The position numbers and the translations under genes were made by a program. The notes under the pieces are model-generated. The model was not told the DNA's origin and ran no database searches. It saw only the letters and a program-made list of their open reading frames with translations. From UBA6019 sp035535055 (GTDB taxonomy: Bacteria > Chloroflexota > Dormibacteria > Dormibacterales > Dormibacteraceae), in the NCBI GenBank assembly GCA_035535055.1, contig DATLQT010000053.1, forward strand, positions 1 to 64,000: a stretch of 64,000 nucleotides of DNA, in the 5' to 3' direction. Of the stretch, positions 8,663 through 17,443 are shown piece by piece. The number at the start of each line of letters is the position of its first letter. Within the stretch, counting starts at the first letter, position 1.

Positions 8663-11191
8663 CTACTCCCGCTCGGTCACTCCCTGCGCCTCTGGGTGGA
8701 GGCCCTCCACGGTGGAGCGGACCAGGTCCACGTATTCAGCGAGCAGCCCGTCCACGCGGGACGGATCCTCGGTGGAGGCGATTACGTGGTACTGGGGGTG
8801 GTCGGGGTCGGGCACGACCAGCGCCCAGCCCCCGTCGACGAAGACCTTCACCCCGTCGGTCAGGTCGACGCGGTCGCGAAGATGGCGCTCCATCACCGAG
8901 CGCATCACCCGGCCCTTCGCCTCCCAGGGGCAAAAGAGCATCTCCCGGCGGTAGCCGACCCGAGGAATGTCCTGCCGAACACGGTTCAACGACAGGCCCG
9001 TCGCCGCCATCAGTTCGAGTGCATGGGCGACGGTGAAGGCGGCATCGAAGGCGACCTGGAAGCCCGGCCAGGCGTACCCGCCGTTGCCGTCGGAGGCGAG
9101 CACCGTCTCCTTGTGCTGCGCGCTTCGAAGCACCGCGCCGGGCGTCATCTTGGCGGGCAAGAAGCGGCCACCGAAGTGTTCGGCGATGAGACCGAAGGCG
9201 AGCGAGGAGGACGCGGGGCCGACGATCATCCCCGAGTGGCGCCGGAGCTCGAGCTGCGCCAGCGCCGCGAAGGCGGTGTCGTGGTCGAGGACCTCGCCCG
9301 ACTCGTCGATCAGGAAGCAGCGCTCGCCGGGCGAGTCGATGAAGACACCCAGTCGGGCGCGGATGGCTCGGACGATCACGCCCATCTCCTCCAGGCGCGA
9401 TCGGAAGGCCTCGGCGCCCTGCGGCATCAGCGGCGGCTCGATCGACGCGTTGAGGGGGATCACCGTGCAGTTCATCTCCTCCAACACCCGGCCGAGGGCG
9501 TTGGCGGAGACGCCGTTGTCGTAATCGACCAGGACCTTGAAGCCGGCCGGGCGGACGAGCTCCAGGTCGAGCCGGCCGAGGAGGTCGTCGACGTAGCGGT
9601 CGATGACCCCGGCCGGGTAGCTGATGTTGCCCATCTCGTAGTGGCTGACGCGGCGGATGTCCTCCCGGAAGAAGAGGTTCTCGAGCCTGCGCTCCTGGCG
9701 CTTGTCGATGTCCAGGCCGCTGCTGTCGAAGATCCGGATGTCGACCGAGCGCGCATCGAGCGGCGAGTTCTGCACGTGGAGGGTGGCGGCGGGCCGCTGG
9801 TGGCGGGCGAAATGACGCGCGTTGGGGATGCTGATGGCGGACAGGTCGGCGATGCTCGACCCCGAGCTCAAGAGTCCGGCGATCAGTGCCCGCTTGATCA
9901 TCCGCGAAGAGCGCGACCAGTCCCGGGAGATGGCCACCGTGCTCCCGCGCGCGGAGAGCCCCCCGATCGCGGCGCCGAGCTTGGCGGCGAACTCGGGCGT
10001 GAACTCGATGTTGGAGAGCCCGGTCAGTCCGTAGGAGGTGAAGAGCCCGCGCTTCCAAGAGCCGGCCCAGATGATCGACTCGTTGACGGTCGCGCCGGCC
10101 TCGATCTCCTTGTTGGGCCAGATCTTGACGTTGGCGTTGACGGTGGAGCCGGCGCCGATCACCACCTCGTCGCCGACCACGCTTCCCTCCTCGAGGAGCG
10201 TCGAGTTCTTCAGCCGGACGGCACGGCAGACCACGGTCCCTCGCAGGCGGCAGTTCTCGCCGATATAGACGTGGTTCCAGATGATCGAGTTCGAGATCTT
10301 GGTGCCGGCGTCGATGATGGCGTCGTCGCCTATCACCACCGGTCCGTTGAGCCAGACGCCGGAGGCCAGCCGGGTCGCCGAGCCGATCAGGGCCGGCCCC
10401 TCGATGCGGGCGTCGGGCGACACGTCGGCATCCTCTGCGATCCAGATCGAATCGCCCGCGCGCACACCCGGGATGTCCACCGCGACCTTGCCTTCGAGAC
10501 AGTCGAAGTTGGCCTTGAGATAAGAGGCATGGCTGCCGACGTCCTCCCAGTAACCGTCGGCCACCCAGCCGTGGACGGGCTCGTGCTCCTTCAGCAGCCG
10601 GGGAAAGACGTCGCCCGACCAGTCGGTGACCTCCCCGGCCTTGAAGTAGTCGAACACCTCCGGCTCGAGGATGTAGATCCCGGTGTTGGCGAGGTCGCTG
10701 AAGACCTCGCCCCAAGAGGGCTTCTCGAGGAAGCGCTGGACCGCACCGTCGGCGTCCACGACAACCACGCCGTACTCCAACGGGTTGGGGACCGGCTTCA
10801 GCACGATGGTGGCCATCGACTTGCGCTGCCGGTGGAAGCGCACGGCAGCGGTGAGGTCGATGTCGGTGAGCGCGTCGCCGCTGATGACGACGAAGGTCTC
10901 TTTCAGCTGGTCCTCGGCCAGCCGGACCGAACCAGCGGTCCCCAGCGGGGAATCCTCGACCGAGTAGCTGAGGCTGACCCCCGAGTCGGACCCGTCGCCG
11001 AAGTAGTTGCGGATGCTCGCCCCGAGGTACTGCACGGTGGCCACCACCTCGCGGAGATGGTGCTTGCGGAGCAGCAGCAGGATGTGCTCCATGATCGGCC
11101 GCCCGGCGACCGGCACCAGGGGTTTGGGGCGGGTGCTGGTCAGGGGTCGCAGGCGCGAGCCCTCGCCGCCGGCCATGACGACCGCCTTCAC
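8663..11191 (-). CDS. Sugar-phosphate nucleotidyltransferase fused to a degenerate phosphomannomutase domain
   Basis: An 842-residue fusion. The N-terminal Rossmann nucleotidyltransferase (1-235) starts with the NTP loop GGEGSRLRPLT and contains GTAGSV, SGDALTDID and the EKPS region, as in mannose-1-phosphate guanylyltransferases. Left-handed beta-helix hexapeptide repeats follow (about 250-370). Residues 390-830 align in layout to phosphomannomutase, but the key motifs are altered: no TASHNP phosphoserine loop (HVQNSPL at its place), the metal loop DGDGDR is replaced by IDSPGERC, and the sugar and phosphate loops are not typical. GDP-mannose synthesis is likely for the N-terminus; mutase activity is doubtful. 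Confidence 0.82.
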   Translation of the reverse strand: MKAVVMAGGEGSRLRPLTSTRPKPLVPVAGRPIMEHILLLLRKHHLREVVATVQYLGASIRNYFGDGSDSGVSLSYSVEDSPLGTAGSVRLAEDQLKETFVVISGDALTDIDLTAAVRFHRQRKSMATIVLKPVPNPLEYGVVVVDADGAVQRFLEKPSWGEVFSDLANTGIYILEPEVFDYFKAGEVTDWSGDVFPRLLKEHEPVHGWVADGYWEDVGSHASYLKANFDCLEGKVAVDIPGVRAGDSIWIAEDADVSPDARIEGPALIGSATRLASGVWLNGPVVIGDDAIIDAGTKISNSIIWNHVYIGENCRLRGTVVCRAVRLKNSTLLEEGSVVGDEVVIGAGSTVNANVKIWPNKEIEAGATVNESIIWAGSWKRGLFTSYGLTGLSNIEFTPEFAAKLGAAIGGLSARGSTVAISRDWSRSSRMIKRALIAGLLSSGSSIADLSAISIPNARHFARHQRPAATLHVQNSPLDARSVDIRIFDSSGLDIDKRQERRLENLFFREDIRRVSHYEMGNISYPAGVIDRYVDDLLGRLDLELVRPAGFKVLVDYDNGVSANALGRVLEEMNCTVIPLNASIEPPLMPQGAEAFRSRLEEMGVIVRAIRARLGVFIDSPGERCFLIDESGEVLDHDTAFAALAQLELRRHSGMIVGPASSSLAFGLIAEHFGGRFLPAKMTPGAVLRSAQHKETVLASDGNGGYAWPGFQVAFDAAFTVAHALELMAATGLSLNRVRQDIPRVGYRREMLFCPWEAKGRVMRSVMERHLRDRVDLTDGVKVFVDGGWALVVPDPDHPQYHVIASTEDPSRVDGLLAEYVDLVRSTVEGLHPEAQGVTERE

Positions 11192-11211
11192 GCCCCTATC
11201 CTAGTTGGGGC

Positions 11212-13275
11212 TTGATCGACGAACTGCACTCTCTCGCCCTGAACCTGCGCTGGAGTTGGGACCCGCGCATCCGCAGCCTCTTCGAGATCCTGAACCCCAA
11301 GGCCTGGAGCGAGTCGCGCCACAACCCGGTCGCCATGCTGGTCAAGCTGGGTCCGGAGGGTGTCGCGGTCGCGACTGAGAGCGAGGATTTCAAGCGCGCG
11401 CTGGAGGTCGCCCGGGCCGCCGTCCACGAGCATCACGAGCACCGGCCTCCTTTCTACGACGCGCGTGCGCCGCTGGTCATCGGCTACTTCTCGCTCGAGT
11501 TCGGCCTCGCCGAGGCGCTGCCCATTTACTCGGGCGGCCTCGGCATCCTGGCCGGCGACCACCTGAAGGCCTCCAGCGACCTCAACCTGCCGCTGGTCGG
11601 CGTGGGCCTTCTCTACCGATGGGGCTTCGGACACCAGCGGATCACCCCCGAAGGCCAGCAGGCGGAGGAATACGTCGAGAACGTGGCGGACCTCCTGCCG
11701 GTCCGGATGGTCGAGTTCGACGGCAAGCCTTTGCGTGTCGAGGCCCCGATCGGCTCCGAGACCGTCCAGATCGGGGTCTGGCGCGTGCAGGTCGGCCGGA
11801 TCCCGCTCTTCCTCCTCGACACCGACCTGGAGGAGAACCCGGCTCACCTGCGAACGATCACCGACCGCCTCTACGTGCCAGAGCCCGACCGGCGGCTCCG
11901 ACAGGAGATCGTCCTCGGGATCGGCGGGATGCGGGCCTTGAAAGCGCTGGGCATCGCGGCCACCGTCTTCCATCTCAACGAGGGACACTCGGCGCTGGTC
12001 GGGGTGGAGCGTATCCGCGAACTGCGTAGCGAGAGACAGATGACCTTCGAGGAGGCCCGCCTGGTGGCCCGGGCGGGAATCGTCTTCACCACCCACACGC
12101 CGATCGCCGCCGGCAGCGACTTCTTCGACCCGGGACTGGTCTGGGACCTGCTCGGCCCCTACCTGAACCAGACCGGCCTCAGCTTCGAGCGCTTCATGGA
12201 CCTCGGGCGGCAGCGGCCGGGTGACCCACGAGGTCAGCTGGTGTCGACATACCTCGCCCTGCGTCTGGCCGATTCCTCGGTCGGCGTCTCCCGCCTCCAC
12301 GGCGCCGTCTCGCGGCGGCTCTGGCGGGACGCCTGGCCGGGCGTCAAGGAGCCCGCGGTCCCGATCGGCTCGGTCACCAACGGCGTCCACCTGCCGACCT
12401 GGGTCGCCGAGGAGATCGCCGTGCTGCTGCGCGAAACGGTCGCCTCGAACTGGTGGGAGCTGGGCCCCGAGGACCCGCGATGGGCCGGCGTCCAGTCGAT
12501 TCCGGACGACAAGCTCTGGGAGATCCACCGCAAGCTCCGCTCGCGACTCCACGAGTACGCGGGCGCTCTTCGAGACAGCCAGCTGGACCCCGACGCGCTG
12601 ACGATCGCCTTCAGCCGCCGCTTTGCCCCCTACAAGAGGGCGACCCTCCTACTCCGCGACCGTCGCCGGCTCGCCAAGCTGCTCGGCGACTCCCACCGGC
12701 CGGTTCAGCTGATCTTCTCGGGCAAGGCCCACCCCGCCGATACGCCGGGCAAGTCGCTGCTCCACGACATCGTCGAGCTGGCGCGCTCGGAGCCGCGGGT
12801 GACGTTTCTCGAGGACTACGACATCGACGTAGCGCGTCATCTGGTGCAGGGAGCGGACGTCTGGCTCAACAACCCGCGGCGGTTCTTCGAGGCGAGCGGC
12901 ACCAGCGGTATGAAGGCGGCCGCCAACGGCGTGCTCAACGTCTCCATCCTCGACGGGTGGTGGGACGAGGCGTACAGCCCCGAGGTCGGCTGGGCGATCC
13001 CCTCGGGAGCCACCCTCGACCGGCCCGAGACCGACGATTTGGCCGAGGCCGAGGCCCTCTACCGCCTGCTGGAGCGGGAGGTGGCGCCGGTCTACTTCGA
13101 CCGCGATGGGGGTGGCGTGCCACGACGATGGGTGGCGATGATGAAGGCGTCCATCCAGCGCCTCGCGCCCGAGTTCAGTGCCGGCCGGATGGTCCTCGAC
13201 TATTTCGACCAGGCGTACGCACCCGCCGCCCGGCGGGCGCAACAGCTCCGGCTCCTGCCGGATTGGGGAGGTTGA
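11212..13275 (+). CDS. glgP: Alpha-glucan phosphorylase (GT35)
   Basis: A 687-residue glycogen/maltodextrin phosphorylase of the short form with a DUF3417-like N-terminus (ALNLRWSWDPRIRSLF). GYFSLEFGL and YSGGLGILAGDHLK are classical, HLNEGHSAL and TNGVHLPTW follow, and the PLP site GTSGMKAAANG places the Schiff-base lysine at residue 568. It releases glucose 1-phosphate from alpha-1,4 chains. The TTG at 11212 is the only start I can place; its N-terminus is slightly shorter than usual. Only 20 bases separate it from the divergent fusion gene, so its promoter would lie within that gene's 5' end. Confidence 0.9.
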   Translation: MIDELHSLALNLRWSWDPRIRSLFEILNPKAWSESRHNPVAMLVKLGPEGVAVATESEDFKRALEVARAAVHEHHEHRPPFYDARAPLVIGYFSLEFGLAEALPIYSGGLGILAGDHLKASSDLNLPLVGVGLLYRWGFGHQRITPEGQQAEEYVENVADLLPVRMVEFDGKPLRVEAPIGSETVQIGVWRVQVGRIPLFLLDTDLEENPAHLRTITDRLYVPEPDRRLRQEIVLGIGGMRALKALGIAATVFHLNEGHSALVGVERIRELRSERQMTFEEARLVARAGIVFTTHTPIAAGSDFFDPGLVWDLLGPYLNQTGLSFERFMDLGRQRPGDPRGQLVSTYLALRLADSSVGVSRLHGAVSRRLWRDAWPGVKEPAVPIGSVTNGVHLPTWVAEEIAVLLRETVASNWWELGPEDPRWAGVQSIPDDKLWEIHRKLRSRLHEYAGALRDSQLDPDALTIAFSRRFAPYKRATLLLRDRRRLAKLLGDSHRPVQLIFSGKAHPADTPGKSLLHDIVELARSEPRVTFLEDYDIDVARHLVQGADVWLNNPRRFFEASGTSGMKAAANGVLNVSILDGWWDEAYSPEVGWAIPSGATLDRPETDDLAEAEALYRLLEREVAPVYFDRDGGGVPRRWVAMMKASIQRLAPEFSAGRMVLDYFDQAYAPAARRAQQLRLLPDWGG

Positions 13276-13282
13276 TTCCGCC

Positions 13283-13570
13283 ATGGCCGCTTACGTGATC
13301 GCCGACATCGACATCCACGATCCGGAGGGTTACGAGGACTACCGCACCCGGGTGCCGGCCACCATCACCGCTTACGGCGGGCGCTACCTGGCGCGGGGTG
13401 GGGCGATCACCCCCCTCGAGGGCGACTGGGAGCCCCAGCGCTTGGCGGTGCTGGAGTTCGAGTCATCCGAGGCGGCGCTCGCCTGGTACCGGTCGGAGGA
13501 GTACCGGCCCCTGCTCGCGATCCGCCAGGCGACGGCGACCTCGAAGCTCGTCTTGGTCGAGGGGCTATAG
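13283..13570 (+). CDS. DUF1330 family protein
   Basis: A 95-residue alpha/beta-barrel dimer-type protein: YVIADIDIHDPEGYEDY at the N-terminus and ALAWYRSEEYRPLLAIR in the C-terminal half are hallmark DUF1330 segments. The ATG at 13283, seven bases after the phosphorylase stop, gives the standard length. Function unknown; probably co-transcribed with glgP. Confidence 0.85.
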   Translation: MAAYVIADIDIHDPEGYEDYRTRVPATITAYGGRYLARGGAITPLEGDWEPQRLAVLEFESSEAALAWYRSEEYRPLLAIRQATATSKLVLVEGL

Positions 13571-13672
13571 GCGGGGCAGCCGTCCCGGGTCGGGGGCCGG
13601 ATCCGGCTCTATCTCTATCGCACCTTTACAGGATGCTTGGCGCGCCGAGGATACAGGTGCTGAGATACCGGA

Positions 13673-13690
13673 CCCCACGAGAGGGTGGGG
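13673..13690. terminator. Hairpin between convergent genes
   Basis: Arms CCCCAC (13673-13678) and GTGGGG (13685-13690) around a six-base loop, in the 134-base gap between convergent genes ending at 13570 and 13705. Possible bidirectional terminator; no clear U-run. I see nothing else in the gap. Confidence 0.35.
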
Positions 13691-13704
13691 GCTGGTGAAC
13701 CAAG

Positions 13705-16700
13705 CTAGCTGACGAGGCCGACGGGGAGAACGCCTCGGCGGTCGCGGTTGGAGACGACTGCGGTCCGGTAGAGCTCGATGTACCGCCGGGCCGATTGCGC
13801 CCAGCTCACGTCCTGGAGCATGTCCCTGCGCACGAGCCGCTCCCACGTCTCGGGGTGCCGGTGGGTCTCGGCCGCACGCACGACGGCGGCGAAGAGCTGC
13901 CAGGGGTCGTAGTCGGCGAACATGAACCCCGTCCCCTCCCCCGTCGCGGGGTCGAAGTCGCGCACCGTGTCGACCAGCCCGCCGGTCGCGCGCACCACCG
14001 GGATCGTCCCGTAGCGCATCCCGATCAGCTGGCCGAGGCCGCAGGGCTCGAAGCGCGAGGCCATCAGCACCATGTCGGCCCCGGCATAGATCAACTGCGC
14101 CAGGTGGTGGTCGAACCCGATCGAAGCCGAGACCTGGTCGGGGCGCTGCTCGGCAGCGACCCGGAAGAGATCCTCGTAGCGACGCTCGCCGGTCCCGAGG
14201 ACGACGAACTGGTGGCCCTGGGCGACGATCGCCGGCAGCGCCTGCTCGACCAGGTCGAGGCCCTTCTGGTCGTAGAGCCGCGAGATCATGGCGATGATCG
14301 GCGCCTCGGTCTGGGCGAGTCCCAGCACCGACCGCAGGGCCGCGCGGTTGAGCTTTTTGGCGGTCGGCTCCGCGGCCGTGTAGTGGTGGGGGACGGCGGG
14401 GTCGTGCTCGGGATCGAAGAGCTCGGTGTCGATGCCGTTGACGATGCCGTGCAGCTTGTGAGCGTTGCGCTTCAGCATCGTGTCCATGCCCTCGCCGTAT
14501 TCGGGCTCCTGGATCTCCTCGGCGTAACGCTCGCTGACCGTGCTGATGATGTCCGCGAAGTGCATCCCACGCCCCAGGAGGTTGACGATGTCGTCCAGGT
14601 GCGGCACACCGATCTTGAGGAGGCCCTGCGATTCCAGGCCGGCTAGGTGGAGGGCGCCGGAACCGAAGACGCCTTGGAAGGCCAGGTTGTGGATGGTGAG
14701 GACCGACGCGATCCGCGACAGCGCCGGGTCCTGCGAGTGGTGGACCTCGAGCAGGTTGGGGACCAGCGCGGTATGCCAGTCGTGGACGTGGATCACGTCG
14801 GGCAGGAAGCCGAGGGGCTGGAGCATCTCGAGCAGGGCGCGGTTGAAGTAGATGAAGCGGGCATCGTCGTCGCCGTAGCCGTAGATGCCGTCGCGGTCGT
14901 AGAGCTGCGGACAGTCGACGAAGTAGATGGGCACATCTCCCATCCGACCCTCCAGGATCGAGCAGACGATGGTCTGCGAACCGAGCGGCACGGGCAGCTC
15001 TTCGATCACCGTCCGCAGGCCGTAGAGCTCGGTGCTGATCTGCCGGTAGCGAGGCATCACCACCCTGACGTCCTGGCCTAGCCGGCGGAGCTCTTTGGGC
15101 AGCGAGGCGGCGACGTCGGCGAGGCCGCCGGTCTTGGCAAAGGGCGACACCTCGGCCGCGGCGAGGAGGATCTTTAGAGGCTCGCGCGAGGGGTCGACGC
15201 CAAGCACGAGGGGACCCGGGACGCGCAGCCCGAGCGACCCGCTGGGCGGCACCCGCTCAAGTTCGGCGCCGGCGCGCGCCACGGCCATAGAGAACTCGAG
15301 CGGCTCGCCCGCGGCCTTGTCGAGCCGCTCGAAGGGGATCGAGACCACCAGCGCCTGGCCGGCCGGGAGTCGGGCCTGGTGGACTGGTTCGCCGGTTCGC
15401 TCCCAGCCGCCAATCCGGTGCACGGAGAGCAGCGCCGCGTCGGGCTCGAAACGAATCTCGGCCGCGTAGCCGGGCTCGAAACCGAGGTCCGCCGAGCTGA
15501 CCGGGGGCAGCGGCAGCCGGGTCCTCTCCTGGGCCTTCTCCGCGTCGGTAAGAGGCGCTCCGGAGAGGTAGAGCCAGTAGGAGACCCCGCTCTCCGCCAG
15601 CTGACCCGGGGTCCTCGAGCTCTCGATCTTCAGGTGGAGCGCCAGCTCATCCGAGCCGTAGTAGAGGCGGGAGACGAGGCCGCTCGGCCGATGTAGCGCG
15701 CCGAACCCGCTGGACACCTCGAAGCGACCCGCCTGGGCCCAGGCCGCGTCGTCGGGTCCGTGCGGCGTGAACTCGTTGGCCGGCCGCTGGAGGTTGACCT
15801 GGCCCTCCTTGACGATGATCGGCTCGAAAAGGCGGCTTGGCGGCTTCGCCTCCAGGATCTTGTAGACGTTGCGCAGGTGGAGCCGGAACTGGTTGTCCCA
15901 CATGACGTCCATCCCGGAGTCGTGCCGGCGGGAGAACCACCAGTACCAGTCGGAGCCCTCGGTTATCAGGATCTCCCGCCAGGCGGCGGCCAGCGCCTCC
16001 TGGTTCTTCGGGTGGGTGCGCGCGTACTCGTCAAGCCAGTCGCGGGTCTCAGCCAGGAGGTCCCAGGCGACCGTGTGCTCGGGATCGCCGATCCAGGTGT
16101 CGAGGCTGCCATTGATCCAGCTGCCGGTGAAAAGCCTGTGCAGGGGGCGCCGCTCGTGGCTCGTCCGGAGGAAGTCGCCCACCGTCGTGCACTCGACGTC
16201 GGAGCTGGCGTCCAGCTCGGTGTAGAGCGCATTGAGGAAGTCGTGCCCGTCGCGGGGATAGAACTCCCAGGCATTCTCGCCGTCCAGAGCCACGGTGACG
16301 AGGAAGTCGCGGTCGCCCTGCTGCTCCTGGATCCACCGAAGGCGGCCCATGAAATCGCTCACCGCGTCTCGGGCGGACATCCGGTAGTAGTCGAAGCCGA
16401 CGAGGTTGCTCAGGACCTTGTCCCGGAAGACCATCGCTACCTCGCGGCCCTCGCGCTCGATCCGGTAGGGCTCGTAGAGAAGCTCCGGGCTCTGCATCCT
16501 GCCCTCGCCGTCGCGGGGCAGCCCTCCTTCCAGCGACCGAGCGAGCACGTCCTCGTCGGAGATCATCCATTCCAGCCCCGCCTGGATAGCCATCCCGGCG
16601 ACCGACTCGCCGACCGCCATCTCCGAGGGCCAGAGCCCGCGCGGGCGGTGCCCGAGCAGCCGCTCGAAGGTCGACAGCCCCAGCCCGATCTGCTGCTCGG

Positions 16701-17415
16701 CGTCCTCGCGATGGGAGAAGTGGCGGTGGGGCAGCTCGATGCCTGGCGACGCCGTCCGGGCGGAGTCGACGTGCGCGATGAGCGGCAGGATCGGGTGGTA
16801 GTAGGGCGAGGTGGTGAGCTCGATCTGGCCGGAGTCGGCCATCGCCCGGTACTTGGGGATGACCGCCCGGACCATCTCCAGCTGGGCGGCGAAGAGAATC
16901 TCCTTGTCCGCCTCGCTGAAGTCGCGATCCTTGATCTTGAGTGCGGACAGCCGGCTGTCTCGGTCGACCCAGGCAGGGTCGCACCAGGCGAGGTTCGACC
17001 AGACCTGGAGGTCGCGCATGTCGTCGACGTCGAAGGCGCCCGCGTCCGGCTCACGCCCGGCCAACTCCAGGTAGCGGGGTGACTGCTGGACGCGCAGTGC
17101 CGTCGGTGACTCGCGCAGCCAGCGGATCAGGAAGGTGCGCTCCTCTTGGCTCAGCTCGTCCGCGGGCCGCCGGCAGAGGTTGAGGAAGAGGTCGGTCGCC
17201 TCGCCCCGTCCGTATTCGTCGACCTGCGCGAGCAGCGACGGGACGAGGTTGAAGGTCTGCTTCACATGCGGGTAGCCGTCGAGCAGCGCGACCATCTTGT
17301 GGTAGTCCTTGACCGCGTGCAGCCGCACCCACGGCAATAGGTAGGTGTTGGTCAGGTCGTCCTTGTAGTAGGGCTGGTGCATGTGCCAGACCAGCGCCAG
17401 TCGAATGGGCTTCAC
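13705..17415 (-). CDS. GH57 glucanase fused to glycogen synthase (GT5)
   Basis: A 1236-residue two-enzyme fusion. Residues 1-520 form a GH57 domain: HMHQP near residue 11, GLWPSEMAVGES with the expected nucleophile Glu265, and ALDGENAWE with the acid/base Asp378. A beta-rich region (about 530-740, possibly carbohydrate-binding) follows. Residues 747-1225 are a GT5 glycogen synthase: KTGGLADVAASLP at 761, HVHDWHTAL, VNGIDTELFDP, ISRLYDQKGLDL and RFEPCGLGQLIGMRYG. GT5 extends alpha-1,4-glucan from ADP-glucose; GH57 could trim or transglycosylate the same chain. It is 28 bases downstream of glgB in the minus-strand glucan operon. No glgC is present in the window. Confidence 0.9.
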   Translation of the reverse strand: MKPIRLALVWHMHQPYYKDDLTNTYLLPWVRLHAVKDYHKMVALLDGYPHVKQTFNLVPSLLAQVDEYGRGEATDLFLNLCRRPADELSQEERTFLIRWLRESPTALRVQQSPRYLELAGREPDAGAFDVDDMRDLQVWSNLAWCDPAWVDRDSRLSALKIKDRDFSEADKEILFAAQLEMVRAVIPKYRAMADSGQIELTTSPYYHPILPLIAHVDSARTASPGIELPHRHFSHREDAEQQIGLGLSTFERLLGHRPRGLWPSEMAVGESVAGMAIQAGLEWMISDEDVLARSLEGGLPRDGEGRMQSPELLYEPYRIEREGREVAMVFRDKVLSNLVGFDYYRMSARDAVSDFMGRLRWIQEQQGDRDFLVTVALDGENAWEFYPRDGHDFLNALYTELDASSDVECTTVGDFLRTSHERRPLHRLFTGSWINGSLDTWIGDPEHTVAWDLLAETRDWLDEYARTHPKNQEALAAAWREILITEGSDWYWWFSRRHDSGMDVMWDNQFRLHLRNVYKILEAKPPSRLFEPIIVKEGQVNLQRPANEFTPHGPDDAAWAQAGRFEVSSGFGALHRPSGLVSRLYYGSDELALHLKIESSRTPGQLAESGVSYWLYLSGAPLTDAEKAQERTRLPLPPVSSADLGFEPGYAAEIRFEPDAALLSVHRIGGWERTGEPVHQARLPAGQALVVSIPFERLDKAAGEPLEFSMAVARAGAELERVPPSGSLGLRVPGPLVLGVDPSREPLKILLAAAEVSPFAKTGGLADVAASLPKELRRLGQDVRVVMPRYRQISTELYGLRTVIEELPVPLGSQTIVCSILEGRMGDVPIYFVDCPQLYDRDGIYGYGDDDARFIYFNRALLEMLQPLGFLPDVIHVHDWHTALVPNLLEVHHSQDPALSRIASVLTIHNLAFQGVFGSGALHLAGLESQGLLKIGVPHLDDIVNLLGRGMHFADIISTVSERYAEEIQEPEYGEGMDTMLKRNAHKLHGIVNGIDTELFDPEHDPAVPHHYTAAEPTAKKLNRAALRSVLGLAQTEAPIIAMISRLYDQKGLDLVEQALPAIVAQGHQFVVLGTGERRYEDLFRVAAEQRPDQVSASIGFDHHLAQLIYAGADMVLMASRFEPCGLGQLIGMRYGTIPVVRATGGLVDTVRDFDPATGEGTGFMFADYDPWQLFAAVVRAAETHRHPETWERLVRRDMLQDVSWAQSARRYIELYRTAVVSNRDRRGVLPVGLVS

Positions 17416-17443
17416 GAGCCCACCACGGTAGCTGCCAAGGACG

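Noticed and set aside
8696..11215. Long plus-strand frames antisense to the nucleotidyltransferase fusion and to TreS (19756-22521)
   Set aside because: They are by-products of high GC content, with no recognisable domains, opposite to clear genes.
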